From positions 5,048,501-5,112,500 of the forward strand of contig NZ_CP157874.1 of the NCBI RefSeq assembly GCF_040214835.1: DNA of 64,000 bases, written 5' to 3'. Below the pieces are notes generated by a model. It searched no databases, was not told where the DNA came from, and saw only the letters and a program-made list of their open reading frames with translations. Each line of letters starts with the position of its first letter. Position 1 is the first letter of the stretch. Made by a program: the position numbers and the translations under genes. Source of the DNA: Pseudomonas asiatica (GTDB taxonomy: Bacteria > Pseudomonadota > Gammaproteobacteria > Pseudomonadales > Pseudomonadaceae). Positions 9,829 to 19,129 of the stretch are shown here, piece by piece.

Positions 9829-10200
9829 TACAAGAACAATAACAAGCACTGCAACTCAGAATAAGAACAAGACGAAACGGCTCACGCACAATAAAAACAA
9901 GACGGCGGAGGCGCAGCTAACTGATTCTTTTGGAGAGGATGCGTGTTTGGGGCTTGCCCCACAACCAGGCAGAGAACAATAAAAACTGCACTAAAAAGCA
10001 GCGCCTGAACTGGTTGGATCGACAGATCAACGTGACATCAGCGACCAAAGCAATCCGTTTGCTCTTAACCCCTGGATTGGGGGTCGTCCACAAGCTTCGA
10101 GATTTGTGGACAGGGCACTCAACAAAAACAAGAAGCCCAGCAAAAAAACAATAAGAGCACGCAACGACTTCTTGGGGAGCTTAGGCTCCCCTTGTCGTTT
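9829..10200 (+). ncRNA. crcZ: CrcZ small RNA, antagonist of Hfq/Crc
   Basis: Regulatory RNA that sequesters the Hfq/Crc complex through A-rich CA motifs and so relieves carbon catabolite repression. From the predicted start near 9829 to the terminator it is about 370 nt, the size known for P. putida CrcZ. I count six A-rich patches: near 9831, 9860, 9889, 9973, 10120 and 10140, with cores such as AAGAACAATAACAAG and AACAAAAACAAGAAG. It sits between cbrB and pcnB, its conserved location. It has a CbrB/sigma-54 promoter upstream and a terminator hairpin at the end. An in-frame 74-codon stretch inside it (9930-10154) has no ribosome-binding site and is not a gene. Confidence 0.92.
10163..10200 (+). 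terminator. Terminator of crcZ
   Basis: The core stem GGGGAGC / GCTCCCC (10174-10180 with 10185-10191) is extended by outer pairs AACGAC / GTCGTT, with an internal loop, and ends in CGTTT. Confidence 0.85.
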
Positions 10201-10323
10201 CTACCCTTCCGGCAGGCATCCTGCTACCGCCTACACCATTCCTTGAGTAAATGCTAGAATCCCCGCCCATCATGCGGCCATTCTCCTATTCTTGGCCGAA
10301 CATTCCTTCAAACAGTGCATCCC

Positions 10324-11712
10324 ATGCTGAAGAAGCTGTTCCAGTCGTTCCGCCCGCCCGTACCGGGCCCGCACCACAGGCGCACCACGCCTGAGGTGAT
10401 CAACAAGAGCCAGCACTCGCTGCAACGCCACCAGTTCAGCCGCCATGCGGTGAACATCGTGGAACGCCTGCAGAGCGCCGGTTACCAGGCTTACCTGGTC
10501 GGTGGCTGTGTCCGCGACCTGATGCTGGGCATCACGCCGAAAGACTTCGACGTCGCCACCAGCGCCACCCCCGAACAGGTCCGTGCCGAGTTCCGCAACG
10601 CGCGCATCATTGGCCGCCGCTTCAAGCTGGTCCACGTGCATTTCGGCCGTGAGATCATCGAAGTCGCCACCTTCCGCGCCCACCACTCGGAAGACGACCA
10701 GGGCGACAGCCACCGTTCGTCGCACAATGCCAGTGGCCGCATCCTGCGTGACAACGTGTATGGCACCCTGGAAGAGGACGCGCAACGTCGCGACTTCACC
10801 ATCAACGCCCTGTACTACGACCCGGTCAGCGAGCGCATCCTCGACTACGCCAACGGCGTGCACGATATTCGCAACCGCCTGCTGCGCCTGATCGGTGACC
10901 CTACCCACCGCTACCAGGAAGACCCGGTGCGCATGCTGCGCGCGGTGCGTTTCGCCGCCAAGCTCGACTTCGGCATCGAAAAGCACACGGTCCAGCCGAT
11001 CCGCGAGCTGGCCCCACTGCTGCGCGAGATTCCGCCAGCACGCCTGTTTGAAGAGAGCCTCAAGCTGTTCCTCTCCGGCCAAGGCGCCATCGTCTTCGAG
11101 ATGCTGGTCGACCTGCAGTTGTTCGAGCCGCTGTTCCCGGCCAGTTCGCATGCCCTGGACGAGCGCCCGACCTACACCCACACGCTGATCAGCCAGGCGC
11201 TGAACAACACCGACCTGCGCGTGAAGCAAGGCAAACCGGTAACCCCGGCCTTCCTCTTCGCCGCGCTGCTGTGGCCAGCCCTGCCGGCCCGCGTGCTGCA
11301 CCTGCAGAACCAGGGCGTGCCGCCGATCCCGGCCATGAACGGTGCGGCCCACGACCTGATCGCCGAGCAATGCGCACGCATCGCCATCCCCAAGCGCTTC
11401 ACCCTGCCGATCCGCGAGATCTGGGACATGCAGGAGCGCCTGCCACGCCGCAGCGGCAAGCGCGCCGACATGCTGCTGGACAACCCGCGCTTCCGCGCCG
11501 GCTACGACTTCCTGCTGCTGCGTGAAAGCGCCGGGGAAGAAACCGACGACCTCGGCCAGTGGTGGACCGACTACCAGGATGCCAACGACAGCGAGCGCCG
11601 CGAGATGATCCGCGAGCTGGGCAGCCGTGACGAAGGCACAGGCGCCGGCCCGCGCAAACGCAAGCGTAGCGGTGGCAAGCGCAAGCGCAGTGGCGACGAG
11701 GCCTTCGAGTGA
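10324..11712 (+). CDS. pcnB: Poly(A) polymerase I
   Basis: Adds 3' poly(A) tails that promote RNA decay. The 462-residue protein carries the nucleotidyltransferase signature LVGGCVRDLMLGITPKDFDVATSA, written here in parts as GGCVRDLMLG and DFDVATSA, the head-domain motif RRDFTINALYYDP and RYQEDPVRMLRAVRFAAKL cut to EDPVRMLRAVRFAAKL. A basic tail (PRKRKRSGGKRKRSG) ends the protein, typical for this enzyme against CCA-adding relatives. I use ATG 10324; an in-frame GTG lies at 10315, and neither has a strong ribosome-binding site. folK overlaps its stop codon (GTGA). Confidence 0.93.
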   Translation: MLKKLFQSFRPPVPGPHHRRTTPEVINKSQHSLQRHQFSRHAVNIVERLQSAGYQAYLVGGCVRDLMLGITPKDFDVATSATPEQVRAEFRNARIIGRRFKLVHVHFGREIIEVATFRAHHSEDDQGDSHRSSHNASGRILRDNVYGTLEEDAQRRDFTINALYYDPVSERILDYANGVHDIRNRLLRLIGDPTHRYQEDPVRMLRAVRFAAKLDFGIEKHTVQPIRELAPLLREIPPARLFEESLKLFLSGQGAIVFEMLVDLQLFEPLFPASSHALDERPTYTHTLISQALNNTDLRVKQGKPVTPAFLFAALLWPALPARVLHLQNQGVPPIPAMNGAAHDLIAEQCARIAIPKRFTLPIREIWDMQERLPRRSGKRADMLLDNPRFRAGYDFLLLRESAGEETDDLGQWWTDYQDANDSERREMIRELGSRDEGTGAGPRKRKRSGGKRKRSGDEAFE

Positions 11713-12188
11713 GTACCCGCGCCTATATCGGCCTGGGCAGCAACCTGGATGCACCTGCCGAGCAGTTGCGCAGCGCCTTGCAGGCCCTCGACCAGGTCGA
11801 AGCCACACGCCTGGTGGCGGCCTCGGCCCTGTACACCAGCGATTCGCTGCTGCCCGGCCAGCCGCGCTACACCAACGCCGTCGCCGCCCTGGACACCGCC
11901 CTGTCACCGCTGGCCCTGCTCGATGCACTGCAGGCCATCGAGAACGATCAGGGCCGCGTGCGCAAGGAACGCTGGGGCCCGCGCACACTGGACCTGGACA
12001 TCCTGCTGTTCGGCGACCAGGTGCTCGATGAGCCGCGCCTGAAAGTGCCGCATTACCACATGCATGCCCGGCCTTTCGTGCTGTACCCGCTGGCGGAACT
12101 GGTACCGAGCGATTTCCGCCTGGCCGACGGCCGCGCCCTCGCGCAACTGCTCGACGACTGCCCGCTCGTCGGCCTGGAACGCCTGTAA
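11709..12188 (+). CDS. folK: HPPK, 6-hydroxymethyl-dihydropterin pyrophosphokinase
   Basis: Folate pathway enzyme that transfers pyrophosphate from ATP to 6-hydroxymethyl-7,8-dihydropterin, giving the substrate of FolP (36 kb away in this window). The 159-residue length is normal. Motifs: YIGLGSNLDAP at the N-terminus, RVRKERWGPRTLDLDILLFG with the two catalytic Asp (written here at 19 residues as VRKERWGPRTLDLDILLFG), and PHYHMHARPFVLYPL. It starts with GTG overlapping the pcnB stop, so it is translationally coupled to pcnB. Confidence 0.95.
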   Translation: MSTRAYIGLGSNLDAPAEQLRSALQALDQVEATRLVAASALYTSDSLLPGQPRYTNAVAALDTALSPLALLDALQAIENDQGRVRKERWGPRTLDLDILLFGDQVLDEPRLKVPHYHMHARPFVLYPLAELVPSDFRLADGRALAQLLDDCPLVGLERL

Positions 12189-12219
12189 ACCGGGCGTTCC
12201 AGCCTTGCACACTGGCGCG

Positions 12220-12264
12220 GTAACGCCAGTAACACCCTGATCGTAACAATGCGGTAACAGGGTG
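12220..12264. promoter_or_regulatory. Cluster of four GTAAC repeats before panB
   Basis: GTAAC(A) occurs at 12220, 12229, 12243 and 12254. The last two lie inside an inverted repeat CACCCTG (12233-12239) / CAGGGTG (12258-12264). A TTGACT at 12266 with an ACTATA 18 bp later could be the promoter. The repeats resemble the CbrB half-site seen before crcZ, but which protein binds is unknown. Confidence 0.5.
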
Positions 12265-12450
12265 ATTGACTTCCCCAACCTCGCTCACGACTATAGGCGT
12301 CCCGTGTGGCACCAAAGTGCCGCATACCCGTATTTAGGCCCGGACGGACCTGTGCCCGAACATCACGCGCGATGATGTGCCGCTCCGGAAGATGACTACA
12401 CGCGTTGAATGCAGTCGTTTCTTACAGCGCCTGAACGAGGAATTTCCTAC

Positions 12451-13251
12451 ATGCCTGAAGTAACCCTGACCACCCTCAATGGCCTCAAGGCCAAGGGTGA
12501 AAAAATCACCATGCTGACCTGCTACGACGCGACCTTCGCCAAGGCCGCCAGCCAGGCCGGTGTCGAAGTGTTGCTGGTGGGCGACTCGCTGGGCATGGTC
12601 CTGCAAGGCCACGACAGCACACTGCCGGTGACCACCGCGGACATGGCCTACCATACCGCCAGCGTCAAACGTGGCAACGACGGCGCGCTGATCCTCGCCG
12701 ACCTGCCGTTCATGGCGCACGCCACCCCGGAGCAGGCCTTCGCCAACAGCGCCACGCTGATGCAGGCCGGCGCCCACATGATCAAGATCGAAGGTGCTGC
12801 CTGGCTGGCCGAGACCATCCGCCTGCTGGCCGAGCGTGGCGTGCCGGTGTGCGCGCACATGGGCCTGACCCCGCAGACTGTCAACGTGCTGGGCGGCTAC
12901 AAGGTGCAGGGCCGCCAGGAAGCCCAGGCCCGGCAGATGCGCGCCGACGCCATTGCTCTGGAACAGGCCGGTGCAGCCATGCTGCTGCTCGAATGCGTGC
13001 CCAGCGAACTGGCGGCGGAAATCACCAGTGCCGTATCCATCCCGGTGATCGGCATTGGCGCCGGCAGCGGCACCGATGGCCAGGTACTGGTCCTGCACGA
13101 CATGCTCGGCCTGTCGCTGAGCGGCCGGGTACCGAAGTTCGTGAAGAACTTCATGCAAGGCCAGCCGGATATCCACAGCGCCCTCGTCGCTTACGTCGAG
13201 GCGGTCAAGCAAGTCAGCTTCCCAGGCAGCGAACACGGGTTCAGTGCATGA
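12451..13251 (+). CDS. panB: 3-methyl-2-oxobutanoate hydroxymethyltransferase
   Basis: First step of pantothenate/CoA synthesis: transfers a hydroxymethyl group from 5,10-methylene-THF to 2-oxoisovalerate. The 266-residue TIM-barrel protein shows [34 protein letters not shown] (metal-binding Asp), [20 protein letters not shown] and [16 protein letters not shown]. Start ATG 12451 (MPEVTL) is preceded by GAGGAA; the upstream in-frame ATG (12409) adds 14 unconserved residues. panC overlaps its stop by 4 bp (ATGA). Confidence 0.97.
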   Translation: MPEVTLTTLNGLKAKGEKITMLTCYDATFAKAASQAGVEVLLVGDSLGMVLQGHDSTLPVTTADMAYHTASVKRGNDGALILADLPFMAHATPEQAFANSATLMQAGAHMIKIEGAAWLAETIRLLAERGVPVCAHMGLTPQTVNVLGGYKVQGRQEAQARQMRADAIALEQAGAAMLLLECVPSELAAEITSAVSIPVIGIGAGSGTDGQVLVLHDMLGLSLSGRVPKFVKNFMQGQPDIHSALVAYVEAVKQVSFPGSEHGFSA

Positions 13252-14111
13252 ATACAGTCAAGACCGTCCGCGAACTGCGCGCCGCAGTCGCCCGCGCCCG
13301 CGGTGAAGGCAAGCGCATCGGCTTCGTGCCGACCATGGGCAACCTGCACAGCGGCCATGCCGCCCTGGTGACCAAGGCTGCGCAGCGCGCCGATTTCGTG
13401 GTCGCCAGCATCTTCGTCAACCCGCTGCAGTTCGGCGCCAACGAAGACCTCGACAAGTACCCGCGCACCCTGGCCGCCGACCAGGAGCGCCTGCTCCAGG
13501 CTGGCTGCAATCTGCTGTTCGCGCCCAGTGTCGAAGAGATGTACCCCGACGGCATGAGCGTGCAAACCCGCGTCAGCGTGCCCCACCTTTCCGAAGGCCT
13601 GTGCGGCGCCAGCCGGCCCGGGCATTTCGAAGGCGTGGCCACCGTGGTCAGCAAGCTGTTCAACATGGTCCAGCCCGACCTTGCCGTGTTCGGTGAAAAG
13701 GACTTCCAGCAGCTGGCGGTGATCCGCGCCATGGTGCGCGACCTGAACATGCCGATCCAGATCATCGGCGAGCCCACCGTGCGGGCCGAGGACGGCCTGG
13801 CGCTGTCGTCGCGCAACGGTTACCTCACGCCTGAGCAGCGTGCTGCGGCGCCAGCGTTGTACCGCACGCTGCAGCACATCGCTGCCGGCATCGGCCGTGG
13901 CCAACGGGACTTTGCCGCGCTGGTTGCCGAAGGCAAGGCGCAGTTGACCGCCGCTGGTTTCCGGCCGGATTACCTGGAAGTGCGTCATGCCGTGAGCCTG
14001 CGCCCCGCAGTGATCGATGATCGAGACCTGGTGGTAATCGCGGCGGCTTACCTGGGTAACACACGGTTGATCGACAACCTGTACCTGCATCTGGAAGAGA
14101 AGACCGCGTAA
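13248..14111 (+). CDS. panC: Pantothenate synthetase
   Basis: ATP-dependent ligase joining pantoate and beta-alanine to make pantothenate. The 287-residue protein has the HIGH-like motif [51 protein letters not shown] and the KMSKS-like [12 protein letters not shown]. The ATG overlaps the panB stop, so the pair is one translationally coupled operon. panD is not in the window. Confidence 0.97.
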   Translation: MNTVKTVRELRAAVARARGEGKRIGFVPTMGNLHSGHAALVTKAAQRADFVVASIFVNPLQFGANEDLDKYPRTLAADQERLLQAGCNLLFAPSVEEMYPDGMSVQTRVSVPHLSEGLCGASRPGHFEGVATVVSKLFNMVQPDLAVFGEKDFQQLAVIRAMVRDLNMPIQIIGEPTVRAEDGLALSSRNGYLTPEQRAAAPALYRTLQHIAAGIGRGQRDFAALVAEGKAQLTAAGFRPDYLEVRHAVSLRPAVIDDRDLVVIAAAYLGNTRLIDNLYLHLEEKTA

Positions 14112-14134
14112 CGGCCTGGGGCTGCCTTGCAGCC

Positions 14135-14226
14135 CATTCGCCGGCAAGCCAGCTCCCACCTCGACCGCATCGGCCTCGAGCCATGCGCTATCCCTGTGGG
14201 AGCTGGCTTGCCGGCGATGAGGCCAG
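14135..14226. repeat. Inverted pair of REP units, second sequence type
   Basis: TTCGCCGGCAAGCCAGCTCC (from 14138) faces GGAGCTGGCTTGCCGGCGAT (from 14200). The core GCCGGCAAGCCAGC differs from the GCGGGTAAACCCGC core of the units at 4631 and 54201, so it is another REP subfamily. Confidence 0.85.
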
Positions 14227-14373
14227 TACAGGCAATACAAGACAGTTGCCTCCCCCAAATTCCCCGCCATACCCATTCCCTGCAAGTGGCCTTTGCCTAT
14301 AATGGTGCCAGCCTGAACCCGGCAATGAGTGCCGTGTCCAAGGTCTCACCACGCACCAAGGGAACCCCGCGCA

Positions 14374-16038
14374 ATGGCGTATTACCGTACACCCCACGAT
14401 GTCACGGCCCTGCCCGCCTGGCAGGCGCTCCAGCAACACCGCGACGCCATGCAAGGTTTCAGCATGCGCGAAGCCTTCGCCGCCGATGCCAAGCGCTTCG
14501 ACCAGTTCTCCCTGAGCTCCTGCGGCCTGTTCCTCGACTACTCGAAAAACCTGATCACCGAACAAAGCCGCGACCTGCTGGTGAACCTGGCCAACGAAGT
14601 GGGCCTGCAGGACGCCATCAAGTCGATGTTCAGTGGCGAAATCATCAACGCCTCCGAAGGGCGCCCGGTGCTGCACACCGCCCTGCGCCGGCCGGTGGGC
14701 GACAAGCTCAGCGTCAACGGCGTGAACGTCATGCCGGAAGTGCACAAGGTGCTCAACCAGATCACCGAACTGGTCGGCCGCATCCACGACGGCCTGTGGC
14801 GCGGCTACAGCGAAAAACCGATCACCGACGTGGTCAACATCGGCATCGGTGGCTCGTTCCTCGGCCCCGAGCTGGTCTCCGAGGCGCTGCTGCCCTACGC
14901 CCAGCGCGGCGTGCGCTGCCACTACCTGGCGAACATCGACGGCAGTGAGTTCCACGAGCTGTCGGCCAACCTGCGCGCCGAAACCACCCTGTTCATCGTC
15001 TCATCGAAGTCGTTCAACACCCTCGAGACCTTGAAGAACGCCATGGCCGCGCGTACCTGGTACCTGGCCCAGGGCGGCTCGGAAGCCGAGCTGTACCGCC
15101 ACTTCATCGCCGTTTCCAGCAACAAGGCCGCCGCCGTGGCCTTCGGCATCCGCGAAGAAAACATCTTCCCGATGTGGGACTGGGTGGGCGGGCGCTACTC
15201 GCTGTGGTCGGCCATCGGCCTGCCGATCGCCCTGGCCATCGGTACCGCCAACTTCAAGGAACTGCTGTCCGGTGCCTACACCATGGACCAGCACTTCCAG
15301 ACCGCGCCGTTCGAAAAGAACATGCCGGTACTGCTGGCCCTGCTGGGCGTGTGGTACGGCAACTTCTGGGGCGCCCAGAGCCACGCGATCCTGCCGTACG
15401 ACCACTACCTGCGCAACATCACCAAGCACCTGCAACAGCTGGACATGGAGTCCAACGGCAAGAGCGTGCTGCAGGACGGCACCCCGGTGAAAACCGACAC
15501 CGGCCCGGTGATCTGGGGCGGCGTCGGCTGCAACGGCCAGCATGCCTACCACCAGTTGCTGCACCAGGGCACCCAGCTGATTCCGGCCGACTTCATCGTG
15601 CCAGTGGTGAGCTTCAACCCGGTGGCCGACCATCACCAGTGGCTGTACGCCAACTGCCTGTCGCAGAGCCAGGCGCTGATGCTGGGCAAGACCCGCGAGG
15701 AAGCCGAAGCCGAGCTGCGTGGTAAAGGCCTGAACGAAGCGGACATCGAAAAGCTGGCCCCGCACAAGGTCATCCCGGGCAACCGCCCGAGCAATACCCT
15801 GGTGGTGGAGCGCATCAGCCCACGCCGCCTGGGCGCGCTGGTGGCGATGTACGAGCACAAGGTCTTCGTACAGAGCGTGATCTGGGGCATCAACGCCTTC
15901 GACCAGTGGGGCGTGGAGCTGGGCAAGGAACTGGGCAAGGGCGTTTACCAACGCCTTGTCGGCAGCCTGGAAGACAGCGCTGAAGATGGCTCTACCCAAG
16001 GCCTGATCAACTACTTCCGCGGCCGTCACCGCGGTTGA
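14374..16038 (+). CDS. pgi: Glucose-6-phosphate isomerase
   Basis: Interconverts glucose-6-phosphate and fructose-6-phosphate; in Pseudomonas it mainly recycles triose/hexose phosphate through the Entner-Doudoroff cycle. The 554-residue length is normal. Family segments: [68 protein letters not shown] and [18 protein letters not shown]. The Glu in MWDWVGGR region and the His in NGQHAYHQ belong to the active site. Start ATG 14374 (MAYYRTP) was chosen for conservation; no strong ribosome-binding site is visible. Confidence 0.97.
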   Translation: MAYYRTPHDVTALPAWQALQQHRDAMQGFSMREAFAADAKRFDQFSLSSCGLFLDYSKNLITEQSRDLLVNLANEVGLQDAIKSMFSGEIINASEGRPVLHTALRRPVGDKLSVNGVNVMPEVHKVLNQITELVGRIHDGLWRGYSEKPITDVVNIGIGGSFLGPELVSEALLPYAQRGVRCHYLANIDGSEFHELSANLRAETTLFIVSSKSFNTLETLKNAMAARTWYLAQGGSEAELYRHFIAVSSNKAAAVAFGIREENIFPMWDWVGGRYSLWSAIGLPIALAIGTANFKELLSGAYTMDQHFQTAPFEKNMPVLLALLGVWYGNFWGAQSHAILPYDHYLRNITKHLQQLDMESNGKSVLQDGTPVKTDTGPVIWGGVGCNGQHAYHQLLHQGTQLIPADFIVPVVSFNPVADHHQWLYANCLSQSQALMLGKTREEAEAELRGKGLNEADIEKLAPHKVIPGNRPSNTLVVERISPRRLGALVAMYEHKVFVQSVIWGINAFDQWGVELGKELGKGVYQRLVGSLEDSAEDGSTQGLINYFRGRHRG

Positions 16039-16066
16039 TCCCAAAGCCGTCACACGGTCGCTCCGT

Positions 16067-16103
16067 GTAGGAGCGGCCTTGTGTCGCGATGGGCCGCTCC
16101 TAC
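16067..16103. repeat. Single palindromic REP unit after pgi
   Basis: Arms GTAGGAGCGGCC (16067-16078) and GGCCGCTCCTAC (16092-16103) enclose a 13-nt loop. The loop contains GTGTCGCGAT, as in the inverted repeat at 39477. It may also stabilise the pgi mRNA 3' end. Confidence 0.8.
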
Positions 16104-16204
16104 AGGGACCGAGTCTACCCTCAAGGAACATCACCTCTGGCTACACTGTCCTATCGAATAGCCGTTGCAGTCCATCGCCCCTTACAAGAGCAGGACCACC
16201 CGCC

Positions 16205-18139
<1,935 letters not shown>

Positions 18140-18181
18140 CCGGCGGCCGCTGTTCATGGCCGCCCTGAACCACAGGTCGCC

Positions 18182-19051
18182 ATGGAAGCCCTTCGCCGCC
18201 GCATCGAAACCCAGGTCATGAGCCTTACCGGGCTGGCCCTCGGCCAGCTCGATCTGGAATCGCCCAAGGGCGACCCCGGCCTGTTCGGCCCGCACAGCAT
18301 CAGCTGGCGGGTACATGGCGACTTCCCGAGCATGCTGGTCGGTGGCATCAGCGCCCTCATGCTGCAATTGCTGCATCCGCTGGCCCTGGCCGGGGTGTGG
18401 GACCATTCCAACTTCCGTGAAGACCTGCTCGGCCGCCTGCGCCGCACCAGCCAATTCATTTCCGGCACCACCTTCGGCGCCACCCGCGATGCCGAGTGGC
18501 TGATCGACAAGGTGCGCACCATCCACCTGCAGGTGACCGGCACCGCGCCGGATGGCCGCCCATATGCGGCCAGCGACCCGGACCTGCTGACCTGGGTGCA
18601 TGTGGCGGAAGTCAGCAGCTTCCTCGCCGCCCACCTGCGTTACCGCAACCCGCACCTTGCGCGCGCCGAGCAGGATGCCTACTACGCAGAGATCGCGCTG
18701 ATTGCCGAGCGCCTTGGCGCCCGCGACGTGCCGCGCTCGTGCCAGCAGGTCGAGGACTACCTGCAGCGCATGCGGCCGCAGTTGCACTGCGACGCCCGCA
18801 GCCATGAGGTGGTCGGCATCCTGCTCGATGCCCCCGCCCCCAGCCGCCTGGCACAGCCAGTGGGCAAGCTGATGTTGCACGCCGGCATCGACCTGCTGCC
18901 GGGCTGGGCCCAGGCCATGCTCGGCCTGCAGCACGGCCCGTTGCAGCGGCGCATGATCCGCCTGGGGCTGCAACGCACCGCGCCAGTACTGCGCTGGGCG
19001 ATGCGCGACGGCTCGGCGCATCGGGCCAAACGGCGCATGGGTATCGAATGA
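18182..19051 (+). CDS. Oxygenase MpaB family protein (DUF2236)
   Basis: A 289-residue protein of the DUF2236 / MpaB / latex-clearing-protein superfamily, whose characterised members are haem-dependent oxygenases. Visible family features are SWRVHGDFPSMLVGGISALM near the N-terminus, HPLALAGVWDHSNF (a candidate haem-ligand His region), TTFGATRDAEWLIDKVRTIH and WVHVAEVSSFLAAH. There is no signal peptide or membrane helix. It starts 42 bp after acs on the same strand and may be co-transcribed with it. The substrate is unknown. Confidence 0.85.
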   Translation: MEALRRRIETQVMSLTGLALGQLDLESPKGDPGLFGPHSISWRVHGDFPSMLVGGISALMLQLLHPLALAGVWDHSNFREDLLGRLRRTSQFISGTTFGATRDAEWLIDKVRTIHLQVTGTAPDGRPYAASDPDLLTWVHVAEVSSFLAAHLRYRNPHLARAEQDAYYAEIALIAERLGARDVPRSCQQVEDYLQRMRPQLHCDARSHEVVGILLDAPAPSRLAQPVGKLMLHAGIDLLPGWAQAMLGLQHGPLQRRMIRLGLQRTAPVLRWAMRDGSAHRAKRRMGIE

Positions 19052-19129
19052 GGTCAGATGGTCGCCTCAGCGGAACTGATTTAACGTGCCATACTCCAAG
19101 CTCTCCTGCTTAGACAGACGAAGCGACAC

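Noticed and set aside
9930..10154. 74-codon frame inside CrcZ
   Set aside because: It lacks a Shine-Dalgarno sequence and lies within the sRNA; the A-rich codons are the Hfq/Crc motifs.
10270..12315. 681-codon open frame antisense to pcnB-folK
   Set aside because: It crosses two real coupled genes and has the composition of a shadow frame.
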